From NCBI GenBank assembly GCA_050948905.1, contig JBMNES010000001.1, positions 1,054,001 to 1,118,000 of the forward strand: 64,000 bases of DNA. The letters run 5' to 3'. The translations under genes were made by a program, and so were the position numbers. This document shows positions 1 to 10,042 of the stretch, in pieces; position 1 is the stretch's first letter, and the number at the start of each line of letters is the position of its first letter. The DNA comes from DTKD01 sp050948905. Lineage in GTDB: Bacteria; Armatimonadota; UBA5829. The notes under the pieces are model-generated. The model was not told where the DNA came from, made no database searches, and saw only the letters and a program-made list of their open reading frames with translations.

Positions 1-533
1 CGGCCGGTGCGATTCTGATGTTTCAGCGCGGAGTCAAGCTCCCGTTGAATCTTAGGCGGAATGAACGGAAACGCGTATATCTGCCCGTGCGGGTGGGTCA
101 GCGTCACCCCGATATCCTTGCCTTTGTTCTCGAAAATCAGCACGTAATCTATAAAATCACGGCTGCCGAGGTCTTTAAACCGATCCGTCCACACATCGAT
201 CAGGTTTCTCATCTCCTGCAAAGAGGCGTCGGTGAGAGTGCCGCCGTGGCGGGAAGTATAGCAGACCACTTCGCATATCCCGTGCGCTGGCCGAACTTTA
301 TAAAGTTCGCTGCCCTCGACAGCAGGTTCAGGCGCGGGGTGCTGCAGGGAGGGGAATTTGTTCTCAAAAGTGACTATTTCATAGTCCGGCTGTGGGATCT
401 CCGTGGGAAACGCGCCGGGCTTGGTCGGACACAGCGGGCAATAGTCGTCCGGGGGAAGAAAAGTCCTGTCCTGCCGGTGTGTTGCAGTTATAACCCATTC
501 CTCTAAAATGGGATGCCATCTCAATTCAGACAC
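1..533 (-). CDS. galT: Galactose-1-phosphate uridylyltransferase, 3' end beyond window
   Basis: About 177 N-terminal residues are present and the C-terminus lies outside the window. The protein carries the GalT active-site motif HPHGQ near residue 147, inside THPHGQIYAFPF, and a CPLC pair at residues 32-35 at the place of the family's zinc ligands. GalT exchanges galactose-1-phosphate and UDP-glucose in the Leloir pathway in the cytoplasm. The start is a GTG with GGAGG about nine bases upstream. It shares one base with the TAG stop of the 40-residue gene upstream, so the two are probably translationally coupled. It is the last visible gene of a minus-strand nucleotide-sugar operon. The call is secure from the motifs; only the truncated end is unknown. 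Confidence 0.93.
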   Translation of the reverse strand, partial: MSELRWHPILEEWVITATHRQDRTFLPPDDYCPLCPTKPGAFPTEIPQPDYEIVTFENKFPSLQHPAPEPAVEGSELYKVRPAHGICEVVCYTSRHGGTLTDASLQEMRNLIDVWTDRFKDLGSRDFIDYVLIFENKGKDIGVTLTHPHGQIYAFPFIPPKIQRELDSALKHQNRTG

Positions 534-655
534 TAATCCCGCCCTCCGTCGCATTCGCGCTCGTCTGATGAATCCTCGACCTCTTCGTCATCAAACGTAA
601 AGTATATGAGATACCGGCCGTCCTCCAGCCTGATCTCCTCTTTTCTCATCGCCAT
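533..655 (-). CDS. Small acidic hypothetical protein (40 aa)
   Basis: This 40-codon frame starts with ATG (MAMRKEEIRLEDGRYL...) three bases after the stop of the GlmU-like gene and ends in a TAG that overlaps the GTG start of galT. The tight spacing on both sides argues for a real translated gene. The N-terminal half is strand-like (RLEDGRYLIYFTF) and the tail is very acidic, ending in a Cys/Gly-rich stretch. No known domain is recognised. It may only couple translation of its neighbours, or may be a small partner of the sugar-nucleotide enzymes. Function is unknown. Confidence 0.6.
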   Translation of the reverse strand: MAMRKEEIRLEDGRYLIYFTFDDEEVEDSSDERECDGGRD

Positions 656-658
656 AAA

Positions 659-1426
659 TCATCTACCTCGCAGAATCTGTTCGACCACCTGAAGCTGCTG
701 TGGGGTGTTTACACCCATAAGCTCTACAGGGTCACACTCCACAGTCGACACTCTCCGGTTTTGTTCGATGGCAACACGAACCATATCCGTCAGGTTATAT
801 TCACCAGCCTCGTTAACGGCCATTTGGTCGATATTGCCAAACAGCCAGCGCGAATCGCACGCGTAAATACCGCCGTTGACCTCGCGGATCGCCTTCTGAG
901 CCTCATCGGCACACTTCTCCTCGACTACTCCGACTACACTACCTGCCCCATCTCGCAGGATTCTTCCATAGCCAAAGGGATCATCGAGAGTCGCGGAGGC
1001 CAGGGTGATGGCGGCTTCAGAGCGAGTATGCTCAAGACGCATTTCGTTCACGGTGTCCGAAGTGAACAGGGGGCTATCACCGCACATAATTATCAGCGTG
1101 CCATCGAAGTCTCTAAAAGCGTCCCTGGCACACGCAACCGCGTGGCCTGAGCCTTTCTGCTCAGTTTGCTCCACATACCCGACATCGGGGCCGACCTCGT
1201 CGATCACCGCGGATGCGCCGAAACCGACGATCAGTGTTATATCATCGACACCCGCTCCTGTCAGCGCATCAATGACATAGCGCACCAGCGGCTTGCCAAG
1301 CGCCTTGCGAAGCACCTTAGGAAACGGATCCCCGGATTCTGCGGCAAATCGTGACCCTCTGCCGGCAGCCAGCACCAACCCTGCAGATTTAGTACCGCGG
1401 CAGAACATTGCGATACCACTGCCCAT
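659..1426 (-). CDS. GlmU-like nucleotidyltransferase (uridylyltransferase domain only)
   Basis: This is a GT-A fold sugar-phosphate nucleotidyltransferase of about 255 residues. The signature LAAGRGSR lies near residues 19-26, followed by PKVL, then QKGSGHAV and CGDSPL, which correspond to the GlmU N-terminal motifs for binding UTP and the sugar phosphate. The left-handed beta-helix acetyltransferase half of bifunctional GlmU is absent, so it is expected to make a UDP-sugar such as UDP-GlcNAc but not to acetylate. The frame overlaps the upstream gene by 38 bases from the first ATG. A second in-frame ATG at 1408 shortens the overlap and leaves the nucleotide-binding loop intact; neither has a strong ribosome site. 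The galT and SIS-protein neighbours support amino-sugar or galactose metabolism. Exact substrate is uncertain. Confidence 0.82.
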   Translation of the reverse strand: MGSGIAMFCRGTKSAGLVLAAGRGSRFAAESGDPFPKVLRKALGKPLVRYVIDALTGAGVDDITLIVGFGASAVIDEVGPDVGYVEQTEQKGSGHAVACARDAFRDFDGTLIIMCGDSPLFTSDTVNEMRLEHTRSEAAITLASATLDDPFGYGRILRDGAGSVVGVVEEKCADEAQKAIREVNGGIYACDSRWLFGNIDQMAVNEAGEYNLTDMVRVAIEQNRRVSTVECDPVELMGVNTPQQLQVVEQILRGR

Positions 1427-2540
1427 CGGGTTTTATTTCACGAATATCCACCGCACCGCCGGTCTCCGACACAGAGACATAATTGCCGCTCTTCAGAGGA
1501 TATATCCGGCAATCCCTAATCGCATCGCGCCAGGTTTTGTCTTTATCGGTGTTGCGCTTGGAGAGATCAAAGATGGGCTTCGACTTTCCTGTAGCCAAAT
1601 CGAACTGAAACGCTCCATCATAATTTGCGTAGTCAATCTTCTTCGGCACTTTCGGCCAGATACTCAGATCGACACCGTTGGGCTGTTCGACGAGCTTTGC
1701 AGTTGAGACGTCATAGATCAAAACCTGCAGTTTCTGATTTACGCTGCAGATGATTAGGACCTGGGCCGGAGAAGGCCAAATTCCCTCGATTTTCCCCGGC
1801 ACATCAGCAAGCTCGAACATTTTATTGGCTGAGGCTGTCTCGGCGTCTGCCAGATAATAGGCGCGACCACCACTCATTTTAGAATCAGCCACCGAGAAGA
1901 CAAACGTCCCGCCACCGTAGTCGATTCCCGCATCCTTATACAGGTCGTCCTTCTCTCCGCCGGGGACAGGTATTGCCTGGCCGATCATCGAACACTCCCT
2001 GCCATTTACGTTGTACGCCGCAATAGAGGCAGGTTCTTCGTCGGTGAGCGCGACAAACTTCGAAGCAGAGTTCGGCCAGCAGACAACTCTCTCGACATCC
2101 GTGCCATAAACAGGCTCACCTGTCATTTTGGCCTCCAACGCATCTACCAGGATAAATCCAGCCTTCTGCAACGGATCCGTCACGCTGGTAAAGCAGGCCC
2201 GGAGTGTTTTGTTGTCGGCCCAGCTAATATAATTAACCTCGATGCCGTCTGGCAGTGCGCAGGATTTGCCGGAATGATCGTTAAAGTCGATAATTCTAAT
2301 GGCCGAGTGCACCACGTTGGATGATTGCTGCCTGCTGTTCCACGCTCCTGCCCAAAGGGTACCGGCCGGGTTTACGGCCTGCGCACCCAACTCGCCATAG
2401 CTTCGCGCGCTTTTCCAATCGGCGAAAGAGCCGACAGGGCCAGGCACGATCTTGGGCGGGGGATTGCTTATTCGCCACGCAAGCGCGACCGCAACCAGCA
2501 CAAATATCACGTATAACGGCAATCTGTTGTTCTTGTTCAT
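1389..2540 (-). CDS. Membrane-anchored beta-propeller-like protein of unknown function
   Basis: This 383-residue protein has an N-terminal hydrophobic segment (about residues 8-23, LPLYVIFVLVAVALAW) that would act as an uncleaved anchor or signal. The rest shows alternating short strands with W/D-rich turns (for example NPAGTLWAGAW and NYISWADNKTLRA), which resembles a WD40/TolB-like beta-propeller facing the periplasm. No catalytic motif is visible. It starts six bases after the SIS-domain gene ends and overlaps the GlmU-like gene, so it is part of the operon. I do not recognise a named family, and the propeller assignment is an impression from repeat pattern only. Confidence 0.65.
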   Translation of the reverse strand: MNKNNRLPLYVIFVLVAVALAWRISNPPPKIVPGPVGSFADWKSARSYGELGAQAVNPAGTLWAGAWNSRQQSSNVVHSAIRIIDFNDHSGKSCALPDGIEVNYISWADNKTLRACFTSVTDPLQKAGFILVDALEAKMTGEPVYGTDVERVVCWPNSASKFVALTDEEPASIAAYNVNGRECSMIGQAIPVPGGEKDDLYKDAGIDYGGGTFVFSVADSKMSGGRAYYLADAETASANKMFELADVPGKIEGIWPSPAQVLIICSVNQKLQVLIYDVSTAKLVEQPNGVDLSIWPKVPKKIDYANYDGAFQFDLATGKSKPIFDLSKRNTDKDKTWRDAIRDCRIYPLKSGNYVSVSETGGAVDIREIKPDGQWYRNVLPRY

Positions 2541-2546
2541 ATTGGC

Positions 2547-3260
2547 TTAAAGGCCCCTCACTCGATTAATATACCTCGCCAGCAATTTATCGTTATGTTC
2601 GTCGCTGCCGTCGAGATTCGCGCTGATAAACACCGGCGGCGTCTCTCCGGAGCTGATCAAATTTTCAATAGTTTGAGCCACCATCGACTCAACGATAAAC
2701 ATACCCGCCAGCCCCGAGGTCGGGCAGGCGCGTCCCGGCAGTCCCTCTATTTCCAGAATCGCATCTCCCGCAACGCCGCAGTTGTCTATGACGATATCGG
2801 CAATCTCAAACAACCGCTTGCCGCTGGAATGTCGCGAACCAACAGACTTCGAGTGCGCAAGCGACGTTATAGCGATGGTCTTGATCCCACGCTCTCTGCA
2901 CCAGAGCGCCGTCTCGACCGGCATAGCGTTGCGACCGGAGTTGGAGACAATAACAACCACGCATCCGGGGGTAATATTATAATTCTTCAGAACGGTTTCC
3001 GCATACCCTTCGACGCGTTCGGCCCTGCCGAACGTTTTGTCCTCGATCACGTCCACCGCAGCAAGCCCTCCGGCACGGTAGTAGCCTTCCATAGCTATGG
3101 CAATCGAGTGCCCGCTGCCCAAAAAATACACGATCTGGTCGCTTTTAATGCACTCCGCCAGCGCCTGTGCAGCCTTCGATATGCCCTCCTGCTGCGTGCC
3201 TGCTATACGGGCCAGCAGATCATTTACCGCCTGGTAGTATCTTTCCGAACTTGTAGCCAT
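2547..3260 (-). CDS. SIS-domain phosphosugar-binding protein (UPF0309-like)
   Basis: This is a SIS (sugar isomerase) domain protein of 237 residues. The motif YFLGSGHSIAIAMEG near residue 50 is the phosphosugar-binding loop, and VVIVSNSGRNAMPVE near residue 105 is the second conserved SIS loop. Overall it resembles the UPF0309 group often found beside amino-sugar catabolic genes, whose members bind or isomerise phosphosugars. I chose ATG at 3260, two codons inside a TTG, because the GGTGGAGGTGGG ribosome site sits seven to ten bases upstream. It is the first gene of the minus-strand operon leading to galT. The precise substrate cannot be read from the sequence. Confidence 0.8.
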   Translation of the reverse strand: MATSSERYYQAVNDLLARIAGTQQEGISKAAQALAECIKSDQIVYFLGSGHSIAIAMEGYYRAGGLAAVDVIEDKTFGRAERVEGYAETVLKNYNITPGCVVVIVSNSGRNAMPVETALWCRERGIKTIAITSLAHSKSVGSRHSSGKRLFEIADIVIDNCGVAGDAILEIEGLPGRACPTSGLAGMFIVESMVAQTIENLISSGETPPVFISANLDGSDEHNDKLLARYINRVRGL

Positions 3261-3392
3261 TATCAACCCACCTCCACCGTGATTATCCCACCATTCGCCT
3301 CCGAGGTCAATGCGACCTGTGGGAGGAAATGCCCATCAAATCGGAGAACACATACGGTACCTCACATTATAATCCGCTTGTTTTATACCAAA

Positions 3393-3410
3393 GCTGCCAA
3401 AAAAGGCAGC
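3393..3410 (+). promoter_or_regulatory. Small hairpin in the 5' leader of the NYN gene
   Basis: GCTGCC, an AAAAAA loop and GGCAGC form a perfect six-pair hairpin directly upstream of the AGGAGG ribosome site of the NYN-domain gene. A TATAAT-like box lies at 3366-3371 without a convincing -35. The hairpin may tune translation; no known element is recognised. Confidence 0.4.
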
Positions 3411-3428
3411 CAAATCAGGAGGCCTGTT

Positions 3429-4637
3429 ATGGCTAACGTTTATGTGGCAGTAGATGTTCAAAATTTGGAAACCAGCGCCGAGGAATATGGTCAAACGGTG
3501 CCGATCGGCGCGATATTGGACCGGGTCAAAGTTGAAGGTTATCCTGTCGTTTTGAAAGCCTACGCCGATTGGGCGGAGCCTCGTATTAGAGACCGAATGG
3601 CGGAATATCAGGCTTATGGTTTTGAATTAGTCCAGTTAATGAGCAACAGCCGCGGCAAAAACGCCGGTGACATTATGCTTGTGCTCGATGTGATGGAATC
3701 GCTGCATCTGCCGGAGTGTCCTGATGTTTATGTAGTTGTATCAGGAGACGGCGATTTTGTGCCCCTGGCCCCCAAACTGCGCAGAAAACTCAAGCAATTT
3801 ATAGCGATGGGGTTCGGCGCGAGTAGCAACACCCTGTTGCAGGGTTTGTGCGATCAGTTCATTTTTTTGGATGCCCTGGTTGCGGATTTCGAACAGAAAC
3901 GACGTGTCAAATACCAGATTCCCTCATCAGATGAGCCTGCAGCCGCAGCCCCTGCATCGCCGGAGCAGGAGATCATCGACGAAGAGCCAGAGGTGGTATC
4001 TCCTGTATCAACGGTAAATGATCACCCCGAACCCATTTATGCGGAACCGCCGAGAATCATCGACTCGGGAATACCAGAGCCTGACTACACCGACGTCAAG
4101 CAGACCGCGCTTTACTACAGGCGGGTGTTGCAGGAATACAAAAGAGTGCGAGTTGAGTCATTTTATCATCGTGAAAAACTTGTCAAACGCGCGTGGGATA
4201 TTTTGGAGGACGACGGCGGATATGTTCCGCTGCAGGATTTGTTCGATGAACTGCGCGACTTCGCCGACTACAACAGCTACGGCATCTACCCCAGGGGAAT
4301 CGAGGTCATCCTTCGTACCCTGTATATAGCCAGATGCTTCGATTTGGAAGGAGAAAGCCACGGCTTTAGCCTGCAGACAAGAGTCTGTCCAGGGCCGGAG
4401 ATAGATGCCAGCACTGCGCTGGACATGATGAACGAGACCTATGTTCGCGGCTTGACGATGGCTTTGCCGGATATTCATCTGGAGTTGGGCGGATTAGCTC
4501 ACTTGCTTATGGACAAGGTAACGCCGGAGACGACCGACAAGACGCGCGAAATAATTAAAAAAGTCAGGCCATTCTTCGGTGAGCCGACTGCTCTTGGCCA
4601 GGCGTTCGAAGAAGCGCAAGGCCCGACGGAGGCATAG
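3429..4637 (+). CDS. NYN/LabA-like PIN-fold RNase with C-terminal extension
   Basis: The N-terminal domain (about residues 1-155) is an NYN/LabA-type PIN fold: VAVDVQN at the start, NAGDIMLVLDVME and SGDGDFVPLAPKLR supply the acidic residues that bind metal in this nuclease family. A Pro/Glu-rich linker (about 160-210) follows, then a helical C-terminal region of about 190 residues (from YYRRVLQEYKR) that may be winged-helix or LOTUS-like. ATG at 3429 is chosen because AGGAGG lies seven bases upstream; the open frame extends far upstream but only antisense to the SIS gene. Members are predicted RNA-processing nucleases. The target is unknown and no operon partner is evident. Confidence 0.8.
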   Translation: MANVYVAVDVQNLETSAEEYGQTVPIGAILDRVKVEGYPVVLKAYADWAEPRIRDRMAEYQAYGFELVQLMSNSRGKNAGDIMLVLDVMESLHLPECPDVYVVVSGDGDFVPLAPKLRRKLKQFIAMGFGASSNTLLQGLCDQFIFLDALVADFEQKRRVKYQIPSSDEPAAAAPASPEQEIIDEEPEVVSPVSTVNDHPEPIYAEPPRIIDSGIPEPDYTDVKQTALYYRRVLQEYKRVRVESFYHREKLVKRAWDILEDDGGYVPLQDLFDELRDFADYNSYGIYPRGIEVILRTLYIARCFDLEGESHGFSLQTRVCPGPEIDASTALDMMNETYVRGLTMALPDIHLELGGLAHLLMDKVTPETTDKTREIIKKVRPFFGEPTALGQAFEEAQGPTEA

Positions 4638-4640
4638 TCT

Positions 4641-5948
4641 TTATCCGGCCCGACCCGGCAGTGCAAGCTCCGGCTGGAGCAGCTCGCTGCTGTCGTCGTA
4701 GCTGAGAATCTCGGCGTAACGACCCCACTCGATGATAAGGTCAAGCTGCCTTTCGGCCTCTTCGGGTGGGAAGTCGAGTTCGAGTGCGGTGAGAGCGATG
4801 TCGCGTTCCAGCAGAGAATTGTCCGCGGCATCCAGCATTCTTAGCAGCCACTGGAACAACGGCAGCCGCCTGATGCGGGAAGCGAATATCTCCTTGCGGG
4901 CGAGGATCCTCGCCTCTGCAAACGTTTCGCCGAGGGGGGTAAGGGTGATATCTCCCTCGGCCAGCGTCGCAAAGCCCAGCAGCTCGGCGGCTTCGGTTAG
5001 TCTCAGCAGGCTATCGGAATCCGCTCGCAATTCCTCGGCAAGTCGGAATATATCCGCAGCGCGGCCGGGCATCTCATAAATTCGTTCCAGCATACCTGTC
5101 AGATCGCCAATAGCGATATCCGGCAGTTCACGCGCGCCTCCCGGTTCTCCTGGCGCCGAACCGACCTCGACGTGTTCCGGCTGGGTCTGGCCTGCCAGAG
5201 TGGCGTATGTTTTGTCGACAATGCTGGCGAACTTGGCCGACTTTCGCCTGCGCGGGTGCAGCATATCCACCACGACATCCGCCACCACCCGGCCCGGATT
5301 CTTATCCATAACCACAATCCGGTCCGACATAAAGACGGCCTCTTCGATGTTGTGAGTTACCATTAAAATAGCCTTGGTAGGAATATCCCCGCTGGCCCAC
5401 AGTTCCAGGAGCTCGCTTCGCAGCGATTCCGCGCTGAGCACATCCAACGCTGAAAACGGCTCGTCCAAACACAGCAGTTCCGGTTCGACAGCCATAGCCC
5501 TCGCAAACCCGACCTTCTGCCGCATTCCGCCGGACAGCTCCCTCGGATACGCCGTCTCAAATCCGTCCAATCCAACCCGGTCTATGAGTTCCAACGCCCT
5601 GTGAGTTCGGTCTTCCTGCGCAACTCCGCGCGCCTTCAGCGCTACCTCCACGTTTTGCTGAACCGTCAGCCACGGGAACAGCGCGAACGTCTGAAAGACT
5701 ATCGTCGCATGCGGGTTGACCCCGACCACCGGCTCTCCACGATACAACACAGTGCCTTCGCTCGGTTTTTGTAGGCCAGTTACTATTCTTAAAAGAGTGC
5801 TCTTACCGCAGCCCGACGGCCCCAACAGCACCACAAACTCGCCATCGTTAACCGTGAGATTAACATCCCGCACAGCAGTAAATTCTTTTCTGCCGGTATG
5901 AAATCTCTGCGTCACACCCCGGACTTTAACCAGCGCTTCGTTAGGCAT
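4641..5948 (-). CDS. NitT/TauT-type ABC transporter ATPase with AAA-associated C-terminal domain
   Basis: This is the nucleotide-binding subunit of a nitrate/sulfonate/taurine-type importer. It shows Walker A GPSGCGKST (residues 43-51), the signature LSGGM (138-142), Walker B LLCLDEP (158-164) and a switch histidine in VTHNIEEAV. From about residue 290 there is an extra C-terminal domain of the AAA-associated type (DITLTPLGETFAEARILARK), found in ATPases that pair with duplicated permeases. The ATG follows a GGATGGAGTGAG ribosome site and lies four bases after the permease stop, so the two genes form an operon. No substrate-binding protein is encoded nearby, so the substrate cannot be assigned. 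Confidence 0.9.
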   Translation of the reverse strand: MPNEALVKVRGVTQRFHTGRKEFTAVRDVNLTVNDGEFVVLLGPSGCGKSTLLRIVTGLQKPSEGTVLYRGEPVVGVNPHATIVFQTFALFPWLTVQQNVEVALKARGVAQEDRTHRALELIDRVGLDGFETAYPRELSGGMRQKVGFARAMAVEPELLCLDEPFSALDVLSAESLRSELLELWASGDIPTKAILMVTHNIEEAVFMSDRIVVMDKNPGRVVADVVVDMLHPRRRKSAKFASIVDKTYATLAGQTQPEHVEVGSAPGEPGGARELPDIAIGDLTGMLERIYEMPGRAADIFRLAEELRADSDSLLRLTEAAELLGFATLAEGDITLTPLGETFAEARILARKEIFASRIRRLPLFQWLLRMLDAADNSLLERDIALTALELDFPPEEAERQLDLIIEWGRYAEILSYDDSSELLQPELALPGRAG

Positions 5949-5952
5949 ATTC

Positions 5953-7671
<1,719 letters not shown>

Positions 7672-7813
7672 ACGTATAATCCCCTCTTCAAAGACTTACG
7701 CACAAGCCGAGAGTTATATCCGTTCGAGTTGAGAATCAAATAAGCACCTCCGCTGCTCGCCTGGGCGCGGCGGGGTCAGGTGCTGAGGCGGCTGATGAGG
7801 GTCTATGACTCGT

Positions 7814-7927
7814 CTACAGCAACAACCTGTGAAAGGAGCACTCTGCCAACACGCGCCTGATGTCTGACTCCAAGTCATAAAAACTCGGAGGTTCCGCTGC
7901 AGTAGCGTTACCATCAATGGAACTCAA
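7814..7927 (-). CDS. Possible small leader ORF upstream of the ABC permease (37 aa)
   Basis: A TTG-initiated frame of 37 codons (LSSIDGNATAAEPPSFYDLE..., ending CSFHRLLL) follows a strong AAAGGAG site with eight-base spacing. It lies in the 384-base gap between the divergent permease and nikR genes, about 140 bases before the permease start. The rest of that gap holds a possible minus-strand hairpin (AGCACCT pairing with AGGTGCT, about 7742-7786) and otherwise nothing recognisable. The ORF could be a small protein or a regulatory leader peptide. Support is only the ribosome site and an ordinary amino-acid composition. Confidence 0.35.
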   Translation of the reverse strand: MSSIDGNATAAEPPSFYDLESDIRRVLAECSFHRLLL

Positions 7928-7996
7928 AGCGATGACTCCTTTCCGCTGTGACGTTATACTAATCCTAGCACATTATATCCACCCTGAACAATACCG

Positions 7997-8025
7997 TTGA
8001 CCGAATATCGCCCGCGTTATACGAT
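7997..8025 (+). promoter_or_regulatory. Sigma-70-type promoter of nikR
   Basis: TTGACC and TACGAT are separated by 17 bases, 31 bases upstream of the nikR ATG. A minus-strand TATAAT (7972-7977) for the ABC operon lies beside it with a weak -35. The octamer CGTTATAC occurs at 7952-7959 and again at 8015-8022, inside the nikR -10 region, and could be operator half-sites. Confidence 0.55.
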
Positions 8026-8055
8026 ATTAACAGCAAATAATTCGGAGGTGCTGAT

Positions 8056-8478
8056 ATGTCGGTGTTGGAGCGTTTTGGGGTTTCCATTGAACAGGATATA
8101 CTCTCCCGGTTCGATGAACTCGTTAAAGAACGCGGCTATTCCTCGCGCTCGGAGGCGATCCGTGACCTGATGCGCCAGGAGTTCGTAAAGACAGAATGGG
8201 CCGACCCCGATACCGAAGTAATCGGCACCATTACCATAGTATATGAACACCACGAGCACGAACTGGCCAATGTGCTTACTGATTTGCAGCATCAGCACCA
8301 CGATAACATAATCTGCAGCACCCACGTCCACCTGGACGCGCATAACTGTCTGGAAGTCATAGTCGTGCGCGGCACAAGCAAAAGCGTCAAAAGTGTCGCC
8401 GATACACTAATCGCCGCCCACGGAGTCAAGCACGGCCAATTAGTATGCACCACAACAGGCGCACATATATCGTGCTGA
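8056..8478 (+). CDS. nikR: Nickel-responsive transcriptional regulator NikR
   Basis: This 140-residue protein has the two NikR domains: an N-terminal ribbon-helix-helix (residues 1-45, RFGVSIEQDILSRFDELV) and a C-terminal ACT-like nickel-sensing domain. The high-affinity ligands of NikR are all present: His79, His90, His92 and Cys98 (in STHVHLDAHNCLEV), matching His76, His87, His89 and Cys95 of the E. coli protein. It would bind DNA as a tetramer when nickel is abundant. Length is normal. ATG at 8056 follows TTCGGAGGTG. It is divergent from the duplicated-permease ABC operon, the only transporter nearby, which is therefore a candidate target along with autoregulation. Confidence 0.93.
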   Translation: MSVLERFGVSIEQDILSRFDELVKERGYSSRSEAIRDLMRQEFVKTEWADPDTEVIGTITIVYEHHEHELANVLTDLQHQHHDNIICSTHVHLDAHNCLEVIVVRGTSKSVKSVADTLIAAHGVKHGQLVCTTTGAHISC

Positions 8479-8537
8479 TGACATAAGAGCCATACCTCCG
8501 AAGAAGCAATCACTTCCCGTCATCTCGTGCTCTCCCA

Positions 8538-8566
8538 TTGGCAAGGGGTGCCGGTTGTTGTATAGT
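8538..8566 (+). promoter_or_regulatory. Sigma-70-type promoter of ahcY
   Basis: TTGGCA and TATAGT with a 17-base spacer lie about 58 bases upstream of the ahcY start. No SAH-riboswitch consensus is visible in the short leader. Confidence 0.6.
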
Positions 8567-8623
8567 ATAGGGTGGCTGATGGCAGCCTGGAAGAGTATCA
8601 ATTTGCATACGGGAGATAGTTCG

Positions 8624-10033
8624 GTGAGCATGACACTTACTGATTACGTTATAAAAGACATAAGCCTGGCGGAGTTTGGCCGCAAAGAGATTGCGATTGC
8701 TGAAAAAGAGATGCCGGGGCTGATAGCGACGCGGGAGAAATACGGCCCGAAAAAGCCTCTTGCCGGGGCGAGGGTCGTCGGATCTCTGCATATGACCATC
8801 CAAACCGCCGTGCTCATCGAGACGCTCGTCGAACTCGGCGCCGACGTGCGCTGGGCAAGCTGCAATATATTCTCCACCCAGGATCACGCAGCAGCAGCTA
8901 TCGCGGATCGCGGAATCCCTGTGTTTGCATACAAAGGGGAGAGCCTGGAAGAATATTGGGAGTTCACCAAAAAGGCTATGACCTGGCCGGATGGCGAGGG
9001 GCCGACGCTGATCGTAGACGACGGCGGGGACGCGACCCTGATGATACACAGAGGCTATAGTGCGGAAGAGGATACCGCGATAATCGACGAGCCTACAGAC
9101 AATAAAGAACTCGCCCTGCTAAACGACGTGATCCGCAAATCAATCGCGCAAGACCCGACGTTTTTCCATAGAGTGGTACAGAACCTGCGAGGCGTCTCCG
9201 AAGAGACTACCACCGGGGTCCATCGCCTCTATCAGATGCTTGAAAAAGGTGAGCTTCTGTTTCCGGCAATCAACGTAAACGACTCTGTTACCAAGAGCAA
9301 ATTCGATAACATCTACGGCTGCCGGGAGTCGCTGGTGGACGGTATCAAACGGGCGACGGACGTGATGATATCCGGCAAAATAGCGCTGGTCTGCGGCTAT
9401 GGCGACGTAGGCAAAGGCTCGGCAGAATCTCTTGCGGGACAGCGTGCGCGTGTTTGGGTAACGGAGATCGACCCGATTTGCGCGCTGCAGGCGTGTATGG
9501 CGGGATATACGGTTACAACAGTCGAGGATGCCCTGCCCTATGCTGATATCTATGTCACTGCGACAGGCAACTGCAACGTCATCACAGCAGAGCACATGTC
9601 CAAAATGAAGGATCAGGCCATCGTCTGCAACATCGGTCACTTCGATAACGAAATAGAAGTCGATCAACTAAAGGCGTGGCCGGGGATTAAGCATACCAAT
9701 ATCAAACCGCAGGTCGATGCGTTCACGTTCCCGGATGGGCACACGATTTATCTGCTGGCGGAAGGCCGTCTGATAAACCTCGGCTGTGCGACCGGACACC
9801 CGAGCTTTGTTATGTCGAACTCGTTTACCAACCAGACTCTGGCGCAGATGGACCTGTGGCAGAACGAGTATGAAATCGGCGTCTATGTGCTGGACAAGAA
9901 GCTCGACGAAGAGGTCGCGCGGCTGCATCTAAGCAAGCTGGGAGCGAAGCTGACGACGATGACCCAGCGGCAGTCGGACTATATCGGCGTGCCGAAGGAA
10001 GGGCCTTTCAAACCGGAGCACTATCGCTACTAA
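8624..10033 (+). CDS. ahcY: Adenosylhomocysteinase
   Basis: S-adenosyl-L-homocysteine hydrolase converts SAH to adenosine and homocysteine in the cytoplasm, relieving product inhibition of methyltransferases. Conserved blocks include GSLHMTIQTAVLIETL, CNIFSTQDHAAAAIA, NVNDSVTKSKFDN and the NAD-binding GYGDVGKGSAESL. The ending KPEHYRY is typical of the family. At about 469 residues the length is normal. GTG at 8624 is preferred because GGGAG lies eight bases upstream; an ATG two codons later is the alternative. It appears monocistronic, with the convergent nucleotidyltransferase gene ending ten bases downstream. Confidence 0.96.
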   Translation: MSMTLTDYVIKDISLAEFGRKEIAIAEKEMPGLIATREKYGPKKPLAGARVVGSLHMTIQTAVLIETLVELGADVRWASCNIFSTQDHAAAAIADRGIPVFAYKGESLEEYWEFTKKAMTWPDGEGPTLIVDDGGDATLMIHRGYSAEEDTAIIDEPTDNKELALLNDVIRKSIAQDPTFFHRVVQNLRGVSEETTTGVHRLYQMLEKGELLFPAINVNDSVTKSKFDNIYGCRESLVDGIKRATDVMISGKIALVCGYGDVGKGSAESLAGQRARVWVTEIDPICALQACMAGYTVTTVEDALPYADIYVTATGNCNVITAEHMSKMKDQAIVCNIGHFDNEIEVDQLKAWPGIKHTNIKPQVDAFTFPDGHTIYLLAEGRLINLGCATGHPSFVMSNSFTNQTLAQMDLWQNEYEIGVYVLDKKLDEEVARLHLSKLGAKLTTMTQRQSDYIGVPKEGPFKPEHYRY

Positions 10034-10042
10034 ATAGCGGGC

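Noticed and set aside
2595..3428. Long N-terminal extension of the NYN-domain frame
   Set aside because: It runs antisense through the SIS-domain gene. The AGGAGG before ATG at 3429 marks the real start.
7672..7980. Known riboswitch (guanidine, M-box, c-di-AMP) upstream of the ABC operon on the minus strand
   Set aside because: I compared the region with remembered cores and found none. Only a possible small ORF and a GC-rich hairpin remain.
8479..8623. SAH or SAM riboswitch in front of ahcY
   Set aside because: The promoter lies about 58 bases before the start and the remaining leader is too short and lacks the conserved cores.
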